NCBI GenBank assembly: GCA_047495785.1
Contig: JBLDXI010000007.1
Coordinates: 4,030,001 to 4,094,000 of the forward strand
Origin: Lepidodermella squamata
Taxonomy: Eukaryota; Gastrotricha
Direction of reading: 5' to 3'
Length of the DNA: 64,000 nt
Shown here: piece after piece, positions 9,489-22,368 of the stretch
Layout: each line of letters starts with the position of its first letter
Numbering within the stretch: position 1 is the stretch's first letter
Position numbers and translations under genes: made by a program
The notes under the pieces: generated by a model
Seen by the model: the letters and a program-made list of their open reading frames with translations, nothing else
What the model was told of the DNA's origin: nothing
Databases searched by the model: none

Positions 9489-11024
9489 ATGAACTCACTG
9501 GTAGTTTTAGGCTGTTTTTTGCTGGTGCACTTTGCTTGCTGCGCCGTCGAAATAACTGGTCCTGGGCTTTCTCGGTTTTTCGAAGTGCCCACTAGATACT
9601 TTTACTTGTCAATAAATGAAGACGGGCGTAACTTGACCTTCCGTGATTTCGCGAAAGGGGACCTCAAAGTCTGGCTTATGCCCATCGAGAGCGAGGGAAT
9701 GAAGCCTAAACGTTTACGCGCTACTGCTGATTTGATCTCTACGTCAGATTATACTGGCGTCGTGCGTTTCCGACTATTTGAAACCGCTCCTCTTGGCGTG
9801 AATGTCCACCTCACTTGGAAGACGGCAAAAGGTGACGAAGAATTGAAGGAATCTCCCATAAAAATCAGAGGGCCGCTATATCATGATGAATGCTACTGTC
9901 CGTTCTCCGACATGGAAAAGTGGTTCAAAGCTTTGGAGTGCCCAAATCCGCGATCAGCTGAAAATGAGTTTTACTCTCAGCTTTTCAAAGACTTGGCAGT
10001 TTTCGGCTCAATTAATATGACTGAAGTCATCAAAGAAACTGTCGAACGCCTTGGAAAGTCGCGCTATACCCACAGCTTTTGCCATTACGCTGTATTGGAT
10101 AATAAAGTCTACCGAAAGTGCTATGGCGAGCATGTTGGATTCAACATGTTTACGGACGCTTACCTTCTCGCACTCACCAGACGTGTCCGTCTACCTGATC
10201 TTTCTTTTATATCGAATCTGGGCGATTGGCCGTTGTCTCAGCTGAACATAAAGCCTCATTTACCAATAATTTCGTGGTGCGGATCTGCTTCAACTGCTGA
10301 TATTATTCTTCCTACTTATGATATTACCGAAGCTACCCTTCAAATGATGGGCAGAGTTTCTCTGGACATGATATCTGTTCGTGGGAACACTGGGCCAGCA
10401 TGGCATGATAAGGAGACTAAAGCTTTCTGGCGTGGACGAGATAGTAGGCAGGAAAGATTGGATTTAGTGAGATTCTCGCGTCTCAATCCAGAACTACTCG
10501 ACGCTAATTTGACCCATATATTCTTCTTCCGAGACAAGCTGTCTGAATTTGAACCTCTTGCGAAAACTGTTTCATTTTACGAGTTTTTCAAGTACAAATA
10601 CCAAATTAATGTCGACGGAACAGTTGCTGCTTATCGCTTGCCTTATCTGCTGTCTGGTGATTCCGTTGTATTCAAACAAGAATCTGAATATTACGAACAT
10701 TTCTACCATCGATTGAAGCCCTTTGTCCATTACATTCCGTTGAAGCACGATTTGAGTGACCTCAGAGAAATGCTGGAATGGGCTAAGACTCACGAGGAAG
10801 AAGCTCAACAAATTGCGAGAAATGCTCAATTGTTCGCTTGGGAAAACTTGCTACCTCATCACATTCTCTGCTATCACGGTGCTTTATTCGAAGAATACGC
10901 GAAGATTCAGCTTGTCAATCCTGATGAAGATATAATTAAAGAAATGGAGCTTGTTGAACAACCTAAGTCAGACTGCCAGTGCTTGCGAGACGGTGCTAAA
11001 CCGAAACAACGAGTTGACTTGTAA
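9489..11024 (+). CDS. ER protein O-glucosyltransferase, POGLUT2/3 (KDELC)-like
   Basis: Single-exon gene of 511 residues from the ATG at 9489, chosen because it opens a clear signal peptide (the in-frame ATG at 9465 adds charged residues). An N-terminal filamin-type beta domain (about 20-130) is followed by a CAP10/lipopolysaccharide-modifying domain. The CAP10 domain holds the family motifs RGNTGPAWHDKETKAFWRGR and YKYQINVDGTVAAYRLPYLL, with late motifs around SVVFKQESEYYEHFY. The protein ends Arg-Val-Asp-Leu, a KDEL-like retrieval signal. Vertebrate POGLUT2 and POGLUT3 add O-glucose to EGF repeats of Notch and fibrillins in the ER, which is a striking neighbour for a Notch sheddase gene, though adjacency may be chance. 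Lack of introns is unusual here and could reflect retroposition or intron loss. Confidence 0.85.
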   Translation: MNSLVVLGCFLLVHFACCAVEITGPGLSRFFEVPTRYFYLSINEDGRNLTFRDFAKGDLKVWLMPIESEGMKPKRLRATADLISTSDYTGVVRFRLFETAPLGVNVHLTWKTAKGDEELKESPIKIRGPLYHDECYCPFSDMEKWFKALECPNPRSAENEFYSQLFKDLAVFGSINMTEVIKETVERLGKSRYTHSFCHYAVLDNKVYRKCYGEHVGFNMFTDAYLLALTRRVRLPDLSFISNLGDWPLSQLNIKPHLPIISWCGSASTADIILPTYDITEATLQMMGRVSLDMISVRGNTGPAWHDKETKAFWRGRDSRQERLDLVRFSRLNPELLDANLTHIFFFRDKLSEFEPLAKTVSFYEFFKYKYQINVDGTVAAYRLPYLLSGDSVVFKQESEYYEHFYHRLKPFVHYIPLKHDLSDLREMLEWAKTHEEEAQQIARNAQLFAWENLLPHHILCYHGALFEEYAKIQLVNPDEDIIKEMELVEQPKSDCQCLRDGAKPKQRVDL

Positions 11025-11129
11025 ACTTTCGAAATTGTTTTCTACGATTTTTATTGTTGCCTCAATCAACGTATGCTGCTCAATTTAAATAAATTATCTC
11101 ACGTGTTATTTGTTTATTCTTTGTTTAGA

Positions 11130-12925
11130 ATGTTAACTCGTCGTTTTGTTCAGTCGTGTGTGAATAGGCGATATTTACACAGCTGTTTGGTTTTAAGAGT
11201 TGAATCGAAGCCTGAAACCGAAGAAGACCCAGATGCAATTCGAATCCGACCTACAAGACCCTGGAAACCTCGAAATTTGGCTTGGTACGAAGAAAAATTG
11301 ACAAAATTCGCAGAGAGCAAAAATGTAATAATTTGCGCTGTGATTTTTGCCTCGTTGAATTGATGATTTTTTACAGTTGGAGAGAGCGATTCATTTAGTC
11401 GAGAATGATATGGTCAAAATCGATCGGATTCAGCCTTCCTACTACATTTTACACAAATTAATTTCAATTTGCGCGCAAGCTGGATATGTCGAAAAAGCGT
11501 TTCATTTGTTTCAACAGGTTGGTTTGAATATCCGGAAGAAAATATTCTTAAATTACGGTTTGCAATAGATGAAAGCGTGTGGATTTGAGCCTAAAAGCAA
11601 GACGTATACGTCAATGTTCAACGTATGCGCGTCTAGTCCGAATAAGACCCTAGGTCTCGAGAAATCTCATCAACTTCGAAAGCAATTCCTCGATGAAATA
11701 GCTGAGAATAAGTTGGAAGATCTGAATATCACGACGTATAAATCGATGATAAAAGCTTTTGGCCGTTGTGGCGATTTGCACACGGCTTTCGCGGCGATGG
11801 ACGAAGCGCTGGAGCGATTTCAGACGCCAGATCGCGAGTGTTTTGCCGCTTTGCTACACGCGTGTATCGAGCAGAAACACTCGGGCTTTTACTACGCGAT
11901 GCGGACTTGGACGCAAATGGTTGAAATGGGCGTGAAACCGGACATTCGATTGATAGATCTCATGCTGAGAGCTGCTCGAGATTGCACGGCTGAAAAACCG
12001 AGTGAAAACCCGAAATATCTAGCGGAAAACCGACCAAAATTGCTGAATTCTGGCGAGAATTCCGAGAAAAATGCCCTGGAAATAACTTCTTTAATCACCC
12101 CAGACCAAAAATTGTCGGTTTTCGGTGGAGTTGGCGGCATTATTGAGAAATGCAAATCGCTAGATGAAAAGCCAAATTTGAAAACTTTCAGCTTACTTGC
12201 TCAAATGTGTTTGCCTGAAGATGAGCCAAAGTTGTTTGAGGCTGCTAAGGAGTTGGATATCAAGCTTGATGAGAATTTCTTCAACATGCTAGTCGCCAAA
12301 ATGAACAAGCAGCAACGATTCGAGGAAGCAAAAACGGTATAATAAAAATTTATTTAATTTGTTGAAATTCAAGCCAATTTAATTTTTCTAGATGGTCAGT
12401 GAGATGATGCCTCAACACAATCTTTCAGCCAATTTGCATACTTATGGCTCGTTGGCGATGGGCTGCTTCGACCTAGCCGCGGCCAAGGACCTCCTCGGTC
12501 AACTCGATAAGCGAAAACTCGTGCCATCGGTTGAGATTTTCAACATTCTGCTGTTCAATTCGAAAATGAATTTCAGCCTGAAAGAATTCCTTCTAGGCCA
12601 AATGTCATCACTGGGCGTTAAACCCAACAAAAACACGATTGTTTTGATTGAAAAGTCAATCGGATATGCGAAGAAGTTGGTGCTGAAGGATCAAGAGGCG
12701 GCTAACAGTGGCAATCCAGCCGATTTGAAGCGAAAACAATCGCTGAATAAGCGGTTTGATCGGTTCACAAAATTTTACATGGATTGGCTACGAAAAGCTC
12801 CTGTTGATTTGTCTTCGGAAAAAGATCCGTTCGAGCGATTCAAAAAGCCGAAATCAGCCGAAAAGATTGATGAGGATGGCGGTGAAGATAGGGCTTTCGA
12901 TTTTGTTGAAAACAAGAAAAAATAA
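11130..12925 (+). CDS. Mitochondrial pentatricopeptide repeat protein, PTCD1-like
   Basis: Four exons (11130-11324, 11377-11517, 11569-12336, 12392-12925) give 545 residues, with introns of 51-55 bases. The N-terminus is basic and rich in Arg, Ser and hydroxylated residues, fitting a mitochondrial targeting peptide. Helical PPR units follow, with typical phrases such as YILHKLISICAQAGYVEKAF, TYTSMFNVCASSPNK and TYKSMIKAFGRCGDLHTAF. The C-terminus is Lys-rich. PTCD1 acts in mitochondrial tRNA and 16S rRNA metabolism. Assignment to PTCD1 rather than another metazoan PPR protein is by overall resemblance. The start lies only 105 bases after the upstream stop and directly follows a TTTAG acceptor-like sequence, so trans-splicing is possible. 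Confidence 0.7.
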
Positions 12926-13028
12926 CGATTTTTTACCCAGGATTATTTTTCGAAATTAGTCTGATTTTGCTCTCTCTTGTTTGAATAGAAATTTTATTGA
13001 CTGATTATTGCTATAAATTTGCGAAGTA

Positions 13029-16000
13029 ATGAGCGAGTTGCTGTTCGACGAAGGTGACATTACGTGTGTCGGCTTCAACCAGGACGGCACTTGTATCGCC
13101 GTCGGCACGAAAACCGGCTATTTTCTCTATGCAATCAACTCGCTTGATCGCCTCGAACTCGTCTATTCACAACGTAAGTCACAGCACGAAAAAAAACCGC
13201 AGACAATCGCACTTGAGTGCGCGCCAAATTTTAATTTATAAGCACTCAGTTTGAATTAGGGCAGACATCCTGTATTAATTTATTTTCGCCCTTGTGTTTG
13301 AATAACCATCCCCAACATTCTAAAAATGTGAAGGATTTAGTTTGAAACAGAAGATCCTATTTTGAGCGCGGCATTTTTAATTTATTCTCTATTTTTAATC
13401 GTTGGGCGAATGGCTACCAACATTAAATAGCCGAAATTATGGCGAAATTATTCGGATTGATTTAAATTAAATCATCAAAATCTTCGGTTTTCTGGTGAAA
13501 TTTTCTCCCATTTAACGCGTGTGCCCAGTAGACAGCCTAAAATTATAAAAAAATTATAAATTGCGGAGCAAATATTTAATTAATCATTTGATTTATTTTC
13601 GTGGAAAATTTGATATTTTAGAATTTCTAACTATTTCTTTATTATTTTTTGTGATTCTCATCGAGTTCTGAAATTTTCTACTGGTTTTTAAACTGGATTT
13701 TAAATTTTAAATTTGTTTTAGCTAACGAGCATGTCGTGCTTGTGGAGAGGCTGTTGTCGACGCGGCTCGTCGCGCTAGTCAACCAGCTGCAGGTGCGCAA
13801 AATGCGCGTGTGCTACCTGCAACACGGCACGGAGATCGTCAACTACTCGTACGCGAACTCGATCCTGGCGATCAAGATGAACCGCCAGCGGCTGGTCGTC
13901 TGCCTCGAGGAGTCCATTTTCATCCACAACATGACCGACATGAAGATCCTGCACACGATCCGCGACACGCCGCCCAACAAGCTCGGCCTCGTCGCGCTGT
14001 CGTGCGGCTCCACCGTCGACGCGGCGTCGCTGCTCGCCTACCCCGGCTCTAGTCAGACCGGCGAGGTGCAGGTCTTCGACACCATTTCCCTCGTAAGTTC
14101 ATCCATTTTTTGTTTGATACACCTATCTATCATGTCCTGTTGCCTTTTTCATAAAAACAAATATATTTTTTCTTTGAAAAATATTGTATACTGTCATATC
14201 TTAAACTTGGCAAAAAGTAGCCATTAAAGAGCCAATGAAGGGCTTCTTAAAGTGTTTTGAGCCGCTGAACCTTTCTTTTGGCTGTGAGATGCCTCAAAAT
14301 AACTAGTGACTTCGCGGCCTCCTGCTCCATTAAAAAATACCAAGATCTTGCGTGATCCTGCGTGGTCGTTCCAAAGATTTGACTACCTAGTTTGATATTC
14401 TAGGGTATGCTAATGAGGTGTCCAAATTTTCCCAAACCTTGTGCTATTTTAATAAAATCAAGGTAAAATTCGAAAATTATCAATTTTTGGCCACATATCG
14501 GAAGCGGCGCCCCCAGATGCCCTGAACGTTTCACAGAGTTAGCATTTTTTTCTGATTTTTAGAGTGGAAAACCATGCTTTTGCCCAAAATAACTGCTTTT
14601 ACGGTATTTTGAATTTCGATCAAATAAAATTGGGCGATTCTAGGGCGTGGATTTTTTTTGGATTTTTAGGTAATTTCTCTGGTCCACTCAAAAACTGCTG
14701 AATTTGGCAGTTGGCAGCTTGCATAAATTGCGGCCAAAGAAATTGAGTTATTCAGCATTTTCAAGTTTTTATTCAATGTCTAATTTTAGGTCAATTTCGT
14801 TGAAATTTTCGTCTCACCTTTGCTTTATTAATATTCTATTAGGTATCAAAAATATCCTCCGTACTCTAACTGTGCCGAATAGCACTCACAATTATGAAGC
14901 TTCTAGCTCGTTTCTAGCTTTTTTATTTCGTTTGATGATGTTTAATGCGTTTGCGCTGAGGCTTGGCTTCTAGCCGCGCAAGCACACGCCAGCCGCATTT
15001 ATTAATGAAACAATTATCCAGCTACATTTACACCTGAAAAGTTTATTAAATATCCCGTATTATATATAAGCACAGCATTTTTATTTTCCGCGAAATTAAT
15101 TAAAATTCGAATTTGGTGGAGTTTTTTTCCTAATAATTCTTATTAATTCCTCGATTTTACCAGATTTTCAAAATCTTCTCGTAATTTTTCCAATTTTTAT
15201 TTTTATCTTAGAGAGCTGTAGCGTCTGTACCGGCGCACAACAGCCCGCTGGCGGCTATCGCGTTCAACTCGGAGGCGACGCGCCTCGCGACCGCCAGCGA
15301 GAAAGGCACCGTCATCCGCGTGTTCTCGATCCCCGAGGGCCAGAAGGTGTTTGAGTTCCGCCGCGGCGTCAAGCGCAACGTCACCATCACGTGCCTGTCG
15401 TTCGTGCTCAACTCGTCGTTTCTGTGCGCCTCCTCCGACTGCGAGACCATCCACGTGTTCAAGCTGGACGAGGCGAAGGACGTGCCGTCGGTCGCCGCCG
15501 CCAGCCACCAGCAGTCGTGGGGCGCCTACCTCACGTCGATGGTCAAGCAAACCGCCGGCTATCTGCCGTCCAATTTCGGCGAGGTTCTCCACCAAGACCG
15601 CGCGTTTCTAACCGCGAAGTTGCAGCAAACTGCCGCGAAAACCTTCTGCACAGTTAACATGTAAGTCAAATTATTGCGCTCTATCGCAAAACTCTTTTGC
15701 CGATTCCATTCGCCTGAAATTACATATCCTACTCCAGCCGAAGATTTTGGCAAGATGAAAAAATTACAGCCCAAAATATGCAATTTTTCGCATTTTCCGT
15801 TTCTTGAAATCGGTACGAAAAAGCCTTCCCTCTCAATTTTTATTTTCTTGAAATTCTCGATTTCAAGCTATGAGCCACGCAAACAAAAAAATATACGGGG
15901 TAAAGGATCGGAAGTCCATGATGAAAGGCAAAGTCCCATTGACAGAAAAAGCTTTTAATCTGCCGGGAGAATGCGGCTACAAATTCCGGAGAATGAGGTT

Positions 16001-17254
16001 CAAAATTCTCCGGTTACTAAAATACGAAAATTTCCGGAATTGTTGGCATCGGAGTTTTCTGCGATAAATTTTTCATTATTTGAGGATGAAAATTCTTCCA
16101 CCAGGTTTAATTTGAAAAAAAACGAGTTAGTTAAATTTGCTGCAAGAACAAGCAAGATAAGAAAACGATTGGACAGCTCGTTGTTTGCGGCTGTTTTACG
16201 ATTTGACCTTGAAATTTGGAGTGAGATCCCATGCGTGAAAAATCTTGAGAACGCGTGGCAAGAAAACTATAGTTTTTTGCAGTCGTGTTTTATGGGTTCA
16301 AATACTCTGAAATCTATCTAATAAGATCGATACATTGAACCTCATTGTTATAAGACGAGGCTACCTTGATTCATCAGTATTTATCTGTTATTCAACTCCT
16401 TTGGCCACCGTATCACTCTCTTTACCTATTCTTTTATTGAAGGCAAGAGGGTATTTGCTCACACCTGGCCAAGTAATAGTAGTGCTGTAGTGTGTCACTG
16501 GTATTTTTTATTGATGAAAAATAATTGACCTTCTTTTGATCACGTGTAAAGAAGGCCTCCTTGTGTGCTATTCATCGTGTGGTATTTTTTCTACCAGAAT
16601 CGCGTGCCGGTTTTTTCGCCTCTTTGTACACTCCCTCCAATTCACTTGAAGAAAGAATTCAAGCTTTAATTTGAACTAATATTTGCTCATTATTCGGACA
16701 AGTGCCGAGTGCCCCTCATTATTCGCCCAGTCTTAGTATTTGAGATCGATCGCTATTTTTCAGCAATTTTGTTAAACCTCGAACATCACTTCTTAGCAAT
16801 ACTTTTATTTGAATTTGTGAATGTTTTTTCTAGAATTGATGGCTATCCGAGACTGGTTGTGCTCACCCAAACGGGTCACCTCTACTTTTTCAACTTCGAC
16901 CTGCATGACTTGAACCAGGACCCGAATGCCGGCGCTTCGGCGAGCGGCGGGCCGGTGGGGCCGGGCGGTGGCGAGTGCGCCTTCGTGAAAATGATCCGCC
17001 TTAACCGCGACTACACGCGCCGCCTGTCCTCGGCCAACCAGACCGCCTCGACTGCGACGGCGAGCGGCCCGGTCGACGTGCCGTCGAATCCGAACGCCAC
17101 TGGCCTAAATTTGCTGTCGACGACGCCGCCTGGAGCGGCCTCGGGCCAGGCGATGAACTCGCCGGGTCGCTCATTTCAGACGTACGCCTCGGCTGTGGTC
17201 GCGCCTGCTCACCAACAGCAAGGTTCCTCCGAGTCTTTCCGGCCCATGGACTAG
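13029..17254 (+). CDS. WIPI/ATG18-family PROPPIN autophagy protein
   Basis: Four exons (13029-13173, 13722-14092, 15212-15660, 16834-17254) give 461 residues with all phases closing. Seven-bladed beta-propeller of WD40-like repeats. The FRRG phosphoinositide-binding motif is at residues 221-224, just after [12 protein letters not shown] and [11 protein letters not shown], the position where PROPPINs bind PI3P and PI(3,5)P2. Length matches WIPI1/WIPI2 (about 450). The C-terminal tail is low complexity, rich in Ala, Ser, Thr, Gly and Pro. Role: PI3P effector on the phagophore, recruiting the ATG16 complex in the WIPI2 branch. Exons 2-4 are strikingly GC-rich while the 0.5-1.2 kb introns are AT-rich. 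It follows the PPR gene by 103 bases. Confidence 0.9.
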
Positions 17255-18895
17255 AAAATTAATTCCTGTTTAAGAAAAATTTCTTATCGGGTCGTTTCGC
17301 ATGAAAAGGGATGGTGTCGAATTCGATAGCCACTTAAATTAAAAAATTAAAAAATTCGAATTAATTCAATTTAAATTTTTTGAATAGAAATGGTATTAAG
17401 AAAAAATATTTTCCTTTCAAATTAGTATTCATGAATTGAAATTTGAATTTTAAAAAATTCGAAATAATTAAAAAAATATTTCTGTAAAAAAATCGAATCC
17501 TTGCCATCGTTTTTTTCATGCGAAGTGAGCCTTGAAAAATGCTCCAAAAATCAAATAAAAATATGGCTGAAATTTATGTGGAATATTTGTGAATTTAGCT
17601 ACTATACTACTAACTCATGGGTGCAAAGGATCCATTTGACAACAAGATAACAGCCTTGTTGAGCCGAGTCCTTACTAAAACGCGCGTTTTGTGTATTGCG
17701 ATTATTATCATCTCTCACTATGTGTAAACAGCCGACTGCTTCGATATTCTATGGTTTTTGTAACACGATAACGACATTTTAGGGGCAAAATTTTGATAAC
17801 AACAAGCCTCGCAAGATTTTCGGCCAATTCGGCGACCAAAAAACGCGGCAATTTTTTCTATTCAAGTATAATAATATTATTATCATGGCTGAGATGTTTA
17901 TATTATTCTTATATAAGCTATAAGTATGTGTTTTTGAAATGTTTATATTATCAAGTCGGCCTGGTTTTTGAAACGAAAAGGTCTTCGCTTCTCTGTCGTC
18001 TCATCTCTTGCAACTCTTAAATCGGTGTTTGTCTTCAACGAAGTCTCGACAATTTTTACGTTTTCTTGATCTATCTATCTTCTCTTTTGTTCGTTGAATG
18101 AATTACGAAAAATCGCGTCTCTTATCCCCAATTTTTTTGTTGTCCTTCTGCGAAAATTTAACGTCATAAATGACTGAAATGAGGAAAATCGAATGGCGGT
18201 GATGATATAAATCACGGAAGGCTTCCTAGTTCAACAAACAGATCAGTAATAATTCCGCGTTTATAATATACCAATAATTTAATAAAATCTGAAAATTTTA
18301 TAATTAATCATTTTTTCTCTATATTTTTAGATATTATGAGAATTATTTTCCAACAAAAAATCGGCATCTCCTGGTCCCAAAGACTTCCGACGTTCGAACG
18401 ACAGCACATATGAAAATCATTGAAGAAGCTCGCTTTGCGAGTCGTAAATTATCAAAGTAGAGCCGCATCTTTAAACTTGGAATTTTCTCGATATATTTTT
18501 TATTCCCAGATAAATAGTTGCTAATTTGTCCTAATTTTTAACCTACTGCTTTCCGAAGATGTTACATAGTTGAAGCAAAGTTAGATCGATAGCACTGAAA
18601 TCGAATTTTAATTTCAATCGAATCGATGCGAAAATTTTTCGAATTTTGTTTCCAGTTCGCTCCAGTTGTTATCGATTTTTTTTCGAATTTGTGTTGGGTG
18701 TTTTCTCGAGAGATGTATTTTTCGATTTTTTCTCAATTTCAAGTTACAAAATATTAGTTTTATTCCCGTAAAATTTGAAAATTCCAGCTTAGCCTGTTTT
18801 GAAATTTGAAAGTGATTTTTTTGATAAATTTTGTTTGGGATCTTTGCTTAGGGCTGTTTTTGAGTGTTGAATCGTATCATTCCGAAAAAATTCGA
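17255..18895. other. Intergenic spacer between WIPI and adenosine kinase 1
   Basis: AT-rich. Runs of AAAAATT and TTAAATT give weak local inverted symmetry at about 17.3-17.5 kb. No gene or recognisable transposon is supported. The last few hundred bases are expected to hold the promoter and 5' UTR of the kinase gene. Confidence 0.4.
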
Positions 18896-21800
18896 ATGAC
18901 GTCGAACGGATCGTCAAATGGCCACGCGAACGGCCACTCGAACGGCAACGGCCACAGCCACACGAACGGCTGTTCGAACGGCCACAACAGCAACGGTCAT
19001 CACCACGCCTCAGCCCCGCAGCCCGGCTCCGTGCTCTGCATGGGCAACGCCCTGCTGGACGTGACGTTCTTCAGCGACGCCGCTTTCCTGGAAGCGCACG
19101 GCCTGAAGGCGAACGACGCGTGCCTGCTGGAACAGGAGCGTTACCAGGCGATCCACAACGATTTGCTCGCCAAGTACAAGACGGAGGACTACGTGCCGGG
19201 CGGGGCGGCTCAAAATACAGCCCGAGCGACGCAGTGGTTACTAAAAGACCACCCAGGTAAACATAAGACTCATATTGTTGTAAATTGTAGTAAATTACAT
19301 GATCTTGAATATGCGAAAATTCGTAGTTCATGAATTTTTATGATTTTTTGAAATTATTGTACGTAAAATTTGATGGAAATTTTCAGGTCTAGCTCACTAT
19401 CTCTCAATTTTGGTACTTTTTCAACCAATATTCAGATTTTGCCTAAAATTGAAATTTTTATACTTGGGTAATACCTCCCTTGAGCGAAATTTTTCTAGTC
19501 CGTTGAAGCCCAGGATAATTCTTTGGGAGTTGAACGATTTAACTTCGTTCGAAATTTCCAAGTTTTTCGTTTTTCTGATATTTTTCATCAAATTAGGCTT
19601 GTTACAGCGTGTCCCGTAATTTGAAGAACCATTTATAATTGTGCAACTTTTTACTGGGAATTTGACTAGTTTTCGTGTTTCAGTTTCATAAAACATATCC
19701 GAAGAACGGCTTCCCTTTTATCCGCGATTTTACCGAAGATATTTTTAATTTACTAGTGGAAAACCGGAAAACCCCGATTTCGGTAATTTTACCCGGTCTG
19801 TCCAAATTTCTGCGTATTTTTAATCCCATTGGCTAGTGAAATTTGAAATCTCCACACATTTTTTGGTAATGAGATGGCCTCATAGACATAATATCAGTAT
19901 AGACTGACTACTCACGAGAAAAGGGGTGTAACGCCATGGGCACCAGATGGTCTGCTGATTCATCAATTTCTTGGAGGCCAAAAATCGAAAAATTCAAAAT
20001 TTCCTCCATCGATTTCTTGGCGATGAAAGGTCGCATCAGAAAGAACCAAGTGTCATCGAATAGGTCTTATCGAGAGGAACACGGTGCTATTTTTACTATA
20101 ATTTTAATGATAAAGGAACTGTTAAAAAATTAGGATAGCAGTTTTCATATTCAGAAATAAATCATGACAACTGCTTCGAAGAAAGTTAAATTGAAGGACT
20201 TTTTCAGGAGAGTAGATTCTTCATTTCAAGAGCTATCTTTTGATACTTGGAGCGAGCTTGGATGATTTTTTCCTGATTTTCTAGGAATTTTCAATGATTC
20301 CGTCGGGAAAAAACAAAGTAAAACCACCGACCGGTTGGAGGATTCAATGCTGAACCTTTGAGCAAAGCACGTGTGACGCACACACTTGGCGCAGTTAGAA
20401 GACGTTCAGAGCAGGGTCATTCTTAAAAATCAATACAAATATCATTGTTGGAGGTTTTCGAAAATCGCAGAAAATCAGGAAAAAATCATCCAAGTTCGCT
20501 CCAAGTATCAAAAGGTAGCTGTTGGAATGAAGAATCTACTCTCCTGAAAAAGTCCTTCAATTTAGCTTTCTTGGAATCAGTTTTCACGGTTTATTTCCGA
20601 ATGCGAAAAATTCTTTCCCAATTTTTGACCAGTTCTTTCATTATTAAAATTTTGAAAAAATACTACCGTGTTCCTCTTGAAGAGATCTATCAGATGACAT
20701 TTGGTTCTTTGTGATGCGACTTTTCATCGCCAAGAAATCGATGGAGGAAATTTTGAATTTTTCGATTTTTGGCCTCCAAGAAATTGATGAATCAGCAGAC
20801 CATCTGGCGCCCATGGCGTTACACCCCTTTTCTCGTAAGTAGTCAGTCTATACTGATATTATGTCTATGGATGGCCTCCTATTTTGATTTCGAGTCATCT
20901 CAGATTAAAAAAATTTCATTTGATCTCATGAGTGTCATTTCGCAATTCAAAAAAATAGAAGGATTCTGCTAAATTTATGAATAATCTCGAAATTTGGTTT
21001 TACACATTTATGATGTTTTCTAGGTACCGTAAACTATCTGGGCTCGTTGACGGACGACAACATCGGTTCGATCCTGAAAGAAAAAGCGAAAGAAGCGGGC
21101 GTGAACGGCATCTACCAGGTGCACAACGACGGCACGCCGACCGGCTGCTGCCTCGTCATCCTGTCGGACCACCACCGCTCGCTGGCGGCCTTCCTCGGCG
21201 CCGCACTCAAGTTCAACGAGCAGCACGTGAAGGAGAACTGGAAGGCGGTGGAGAAGGCGAAGATCGCCTACATCGAGGGCTTCTTCCTGTCCACCTGCTT
21301 CGAGGCGTGCATGCTCGTGGCGCGGCACATGGTCGAGCACGCGGACAAACGGCTTTTCCTCAACCTGTCCGCCGAGTTTGTGACGAAATTCCATAAGCAC
21401 ATGCTGCTCGAAATCATGCCCTACGTCGACTGTCTCTTCGGCAACGATACTGAGGCCTGTAAGTTCTAAATGCAACAATTGGCGGGAAATTTTGGACAGC
21501 ACCATGTTTTCGAGAATTAAAAATTACTCGCAATTCAGACATTTATGATATTCAGATCGGTAGAGTTAATTTCAATTTACTGCACATTTTTGAGATTTTA
21601 CAAATTTTACCTTATTTTTGGCAATTTAAAACACTTTGTCATAGAAATAATTTTGGAGGCCTGGAATTCATTCTAAGTCGACGGACGACATGGCTAGATA
21701 GGCTTTGAAAAATATTGCTTAATATTTTTATGAATAACACATCAATACGGAAACTATACGGGTAATTTTGCGTATAAATTGAGCTTAATATGAAATTTTC

Positions 21801-22368
21801 TTGATTTTTTTAAGCGTAAGAAATTGTGGTTTGAAAATAGAAAACCTCAAAATTAACTCAAAATTTGGGGAATCAATATTCAATATTCCATATTCTCGTC
21901 ATAAATTCACTGATTCACTGACATTGAATGCAAGTCCCAAAATGCAGGAATTTTTAAATCTTCGATTTTAATGGGGATTTTCGTTCTCATTTTCCAGTGT
22001 CTTTCGCCAACGAAATGGGCTTCGGCACTGATTTGGTCGAAGTGGCGAAGAAAATCGCAGGTATGGAGAAGAAGCGCGCCGACCCGCCGCGCATCGTCGT
22101 CATCACGTGCGGCGCCGAGCCGGTGATTGTCGCCGTCGGGCCCGACCACGTGTTCCGCTCGGACGTCGACAAGCTGCCGACGGAGGCGATCGTCGACACG
22201 AACGGCGCGGGCGACGCGTTCTGCGGCGGTTTCATCGCGCAACTCATCCGCGGCAAGTCGCTGCAGGAGGCGGCGCGAGCGGGCTCGAAAATGGCCAGCA
22301 TTGTCATCCAGCGGGTCGGCTGCACGTTCCCGGCCGAGCGTCCAGATCTGGAGCAATTGTGCAAATAG
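18896..22368 (+). CDS. Adenosine kinase 1 (PfkB family) with Ser/Asn/Gly/His-rich N-terminal extension
   Basis: Three exons (18896-19256, 21024-21458, 21998-22368) give 388 residues. The ribokinase/PfkB adenosine kinase core starts at VLCMGNALLDVTFF. It has the sugar-binding GGAAQN motif, the YIEGFFLSTCFEA lid/core motif, and DTNGAGDAFCGGF with the catalytic base Asp338. Adenosine plus ATP gives AMP plus ADP, the purine salvage and adenosine-clearing step. The first 38 residues are a low-complexity Asn-Gly-His-Ser tract absent from typical family members. An upstream in-frame ATG (18806) would add a hydrophobic leader, but the ATG at 18896 is preferred because it leaves the core plus tract. 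Intron 1 (1.77 kb) hosts nested transposons. Confidence 0.9.
19615..20950 (+). mobile_element. TA-flanked MITE copy interrupted by a foldback element
   Basis: Starts with TA then CAGCGTGTCCC, as in the other copies of this MITE (26961, 39878, 44491). It shares their internal phrases such as the TTTTACCCGG block and the GAGATG block. The copy is split at 19880/20870 by the foldback element. Its right end is degenerate, so the end coordinate is approximate. Confidence 0.6.
19881..20869. mobile_element. Foldback transposon FB1 (989 bp, 8-bp target duplication)
   Basis: Begins CATAGACATAATATC and ends with its exact inverse. The two halves are inverted copies over several hundred bases (19881-20290 mirrors 20460-20869), so the element can fold on itself. 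It is flanked by a perfect 8-bp duplication GATGGCCT (19873-19880 and 20870-20877). There is no transposase ORF, so it is non-autonomous. The 8-bp duplication and CA...TG ends suggest hAT-type, with P-type possible. Confidence 0.85.
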
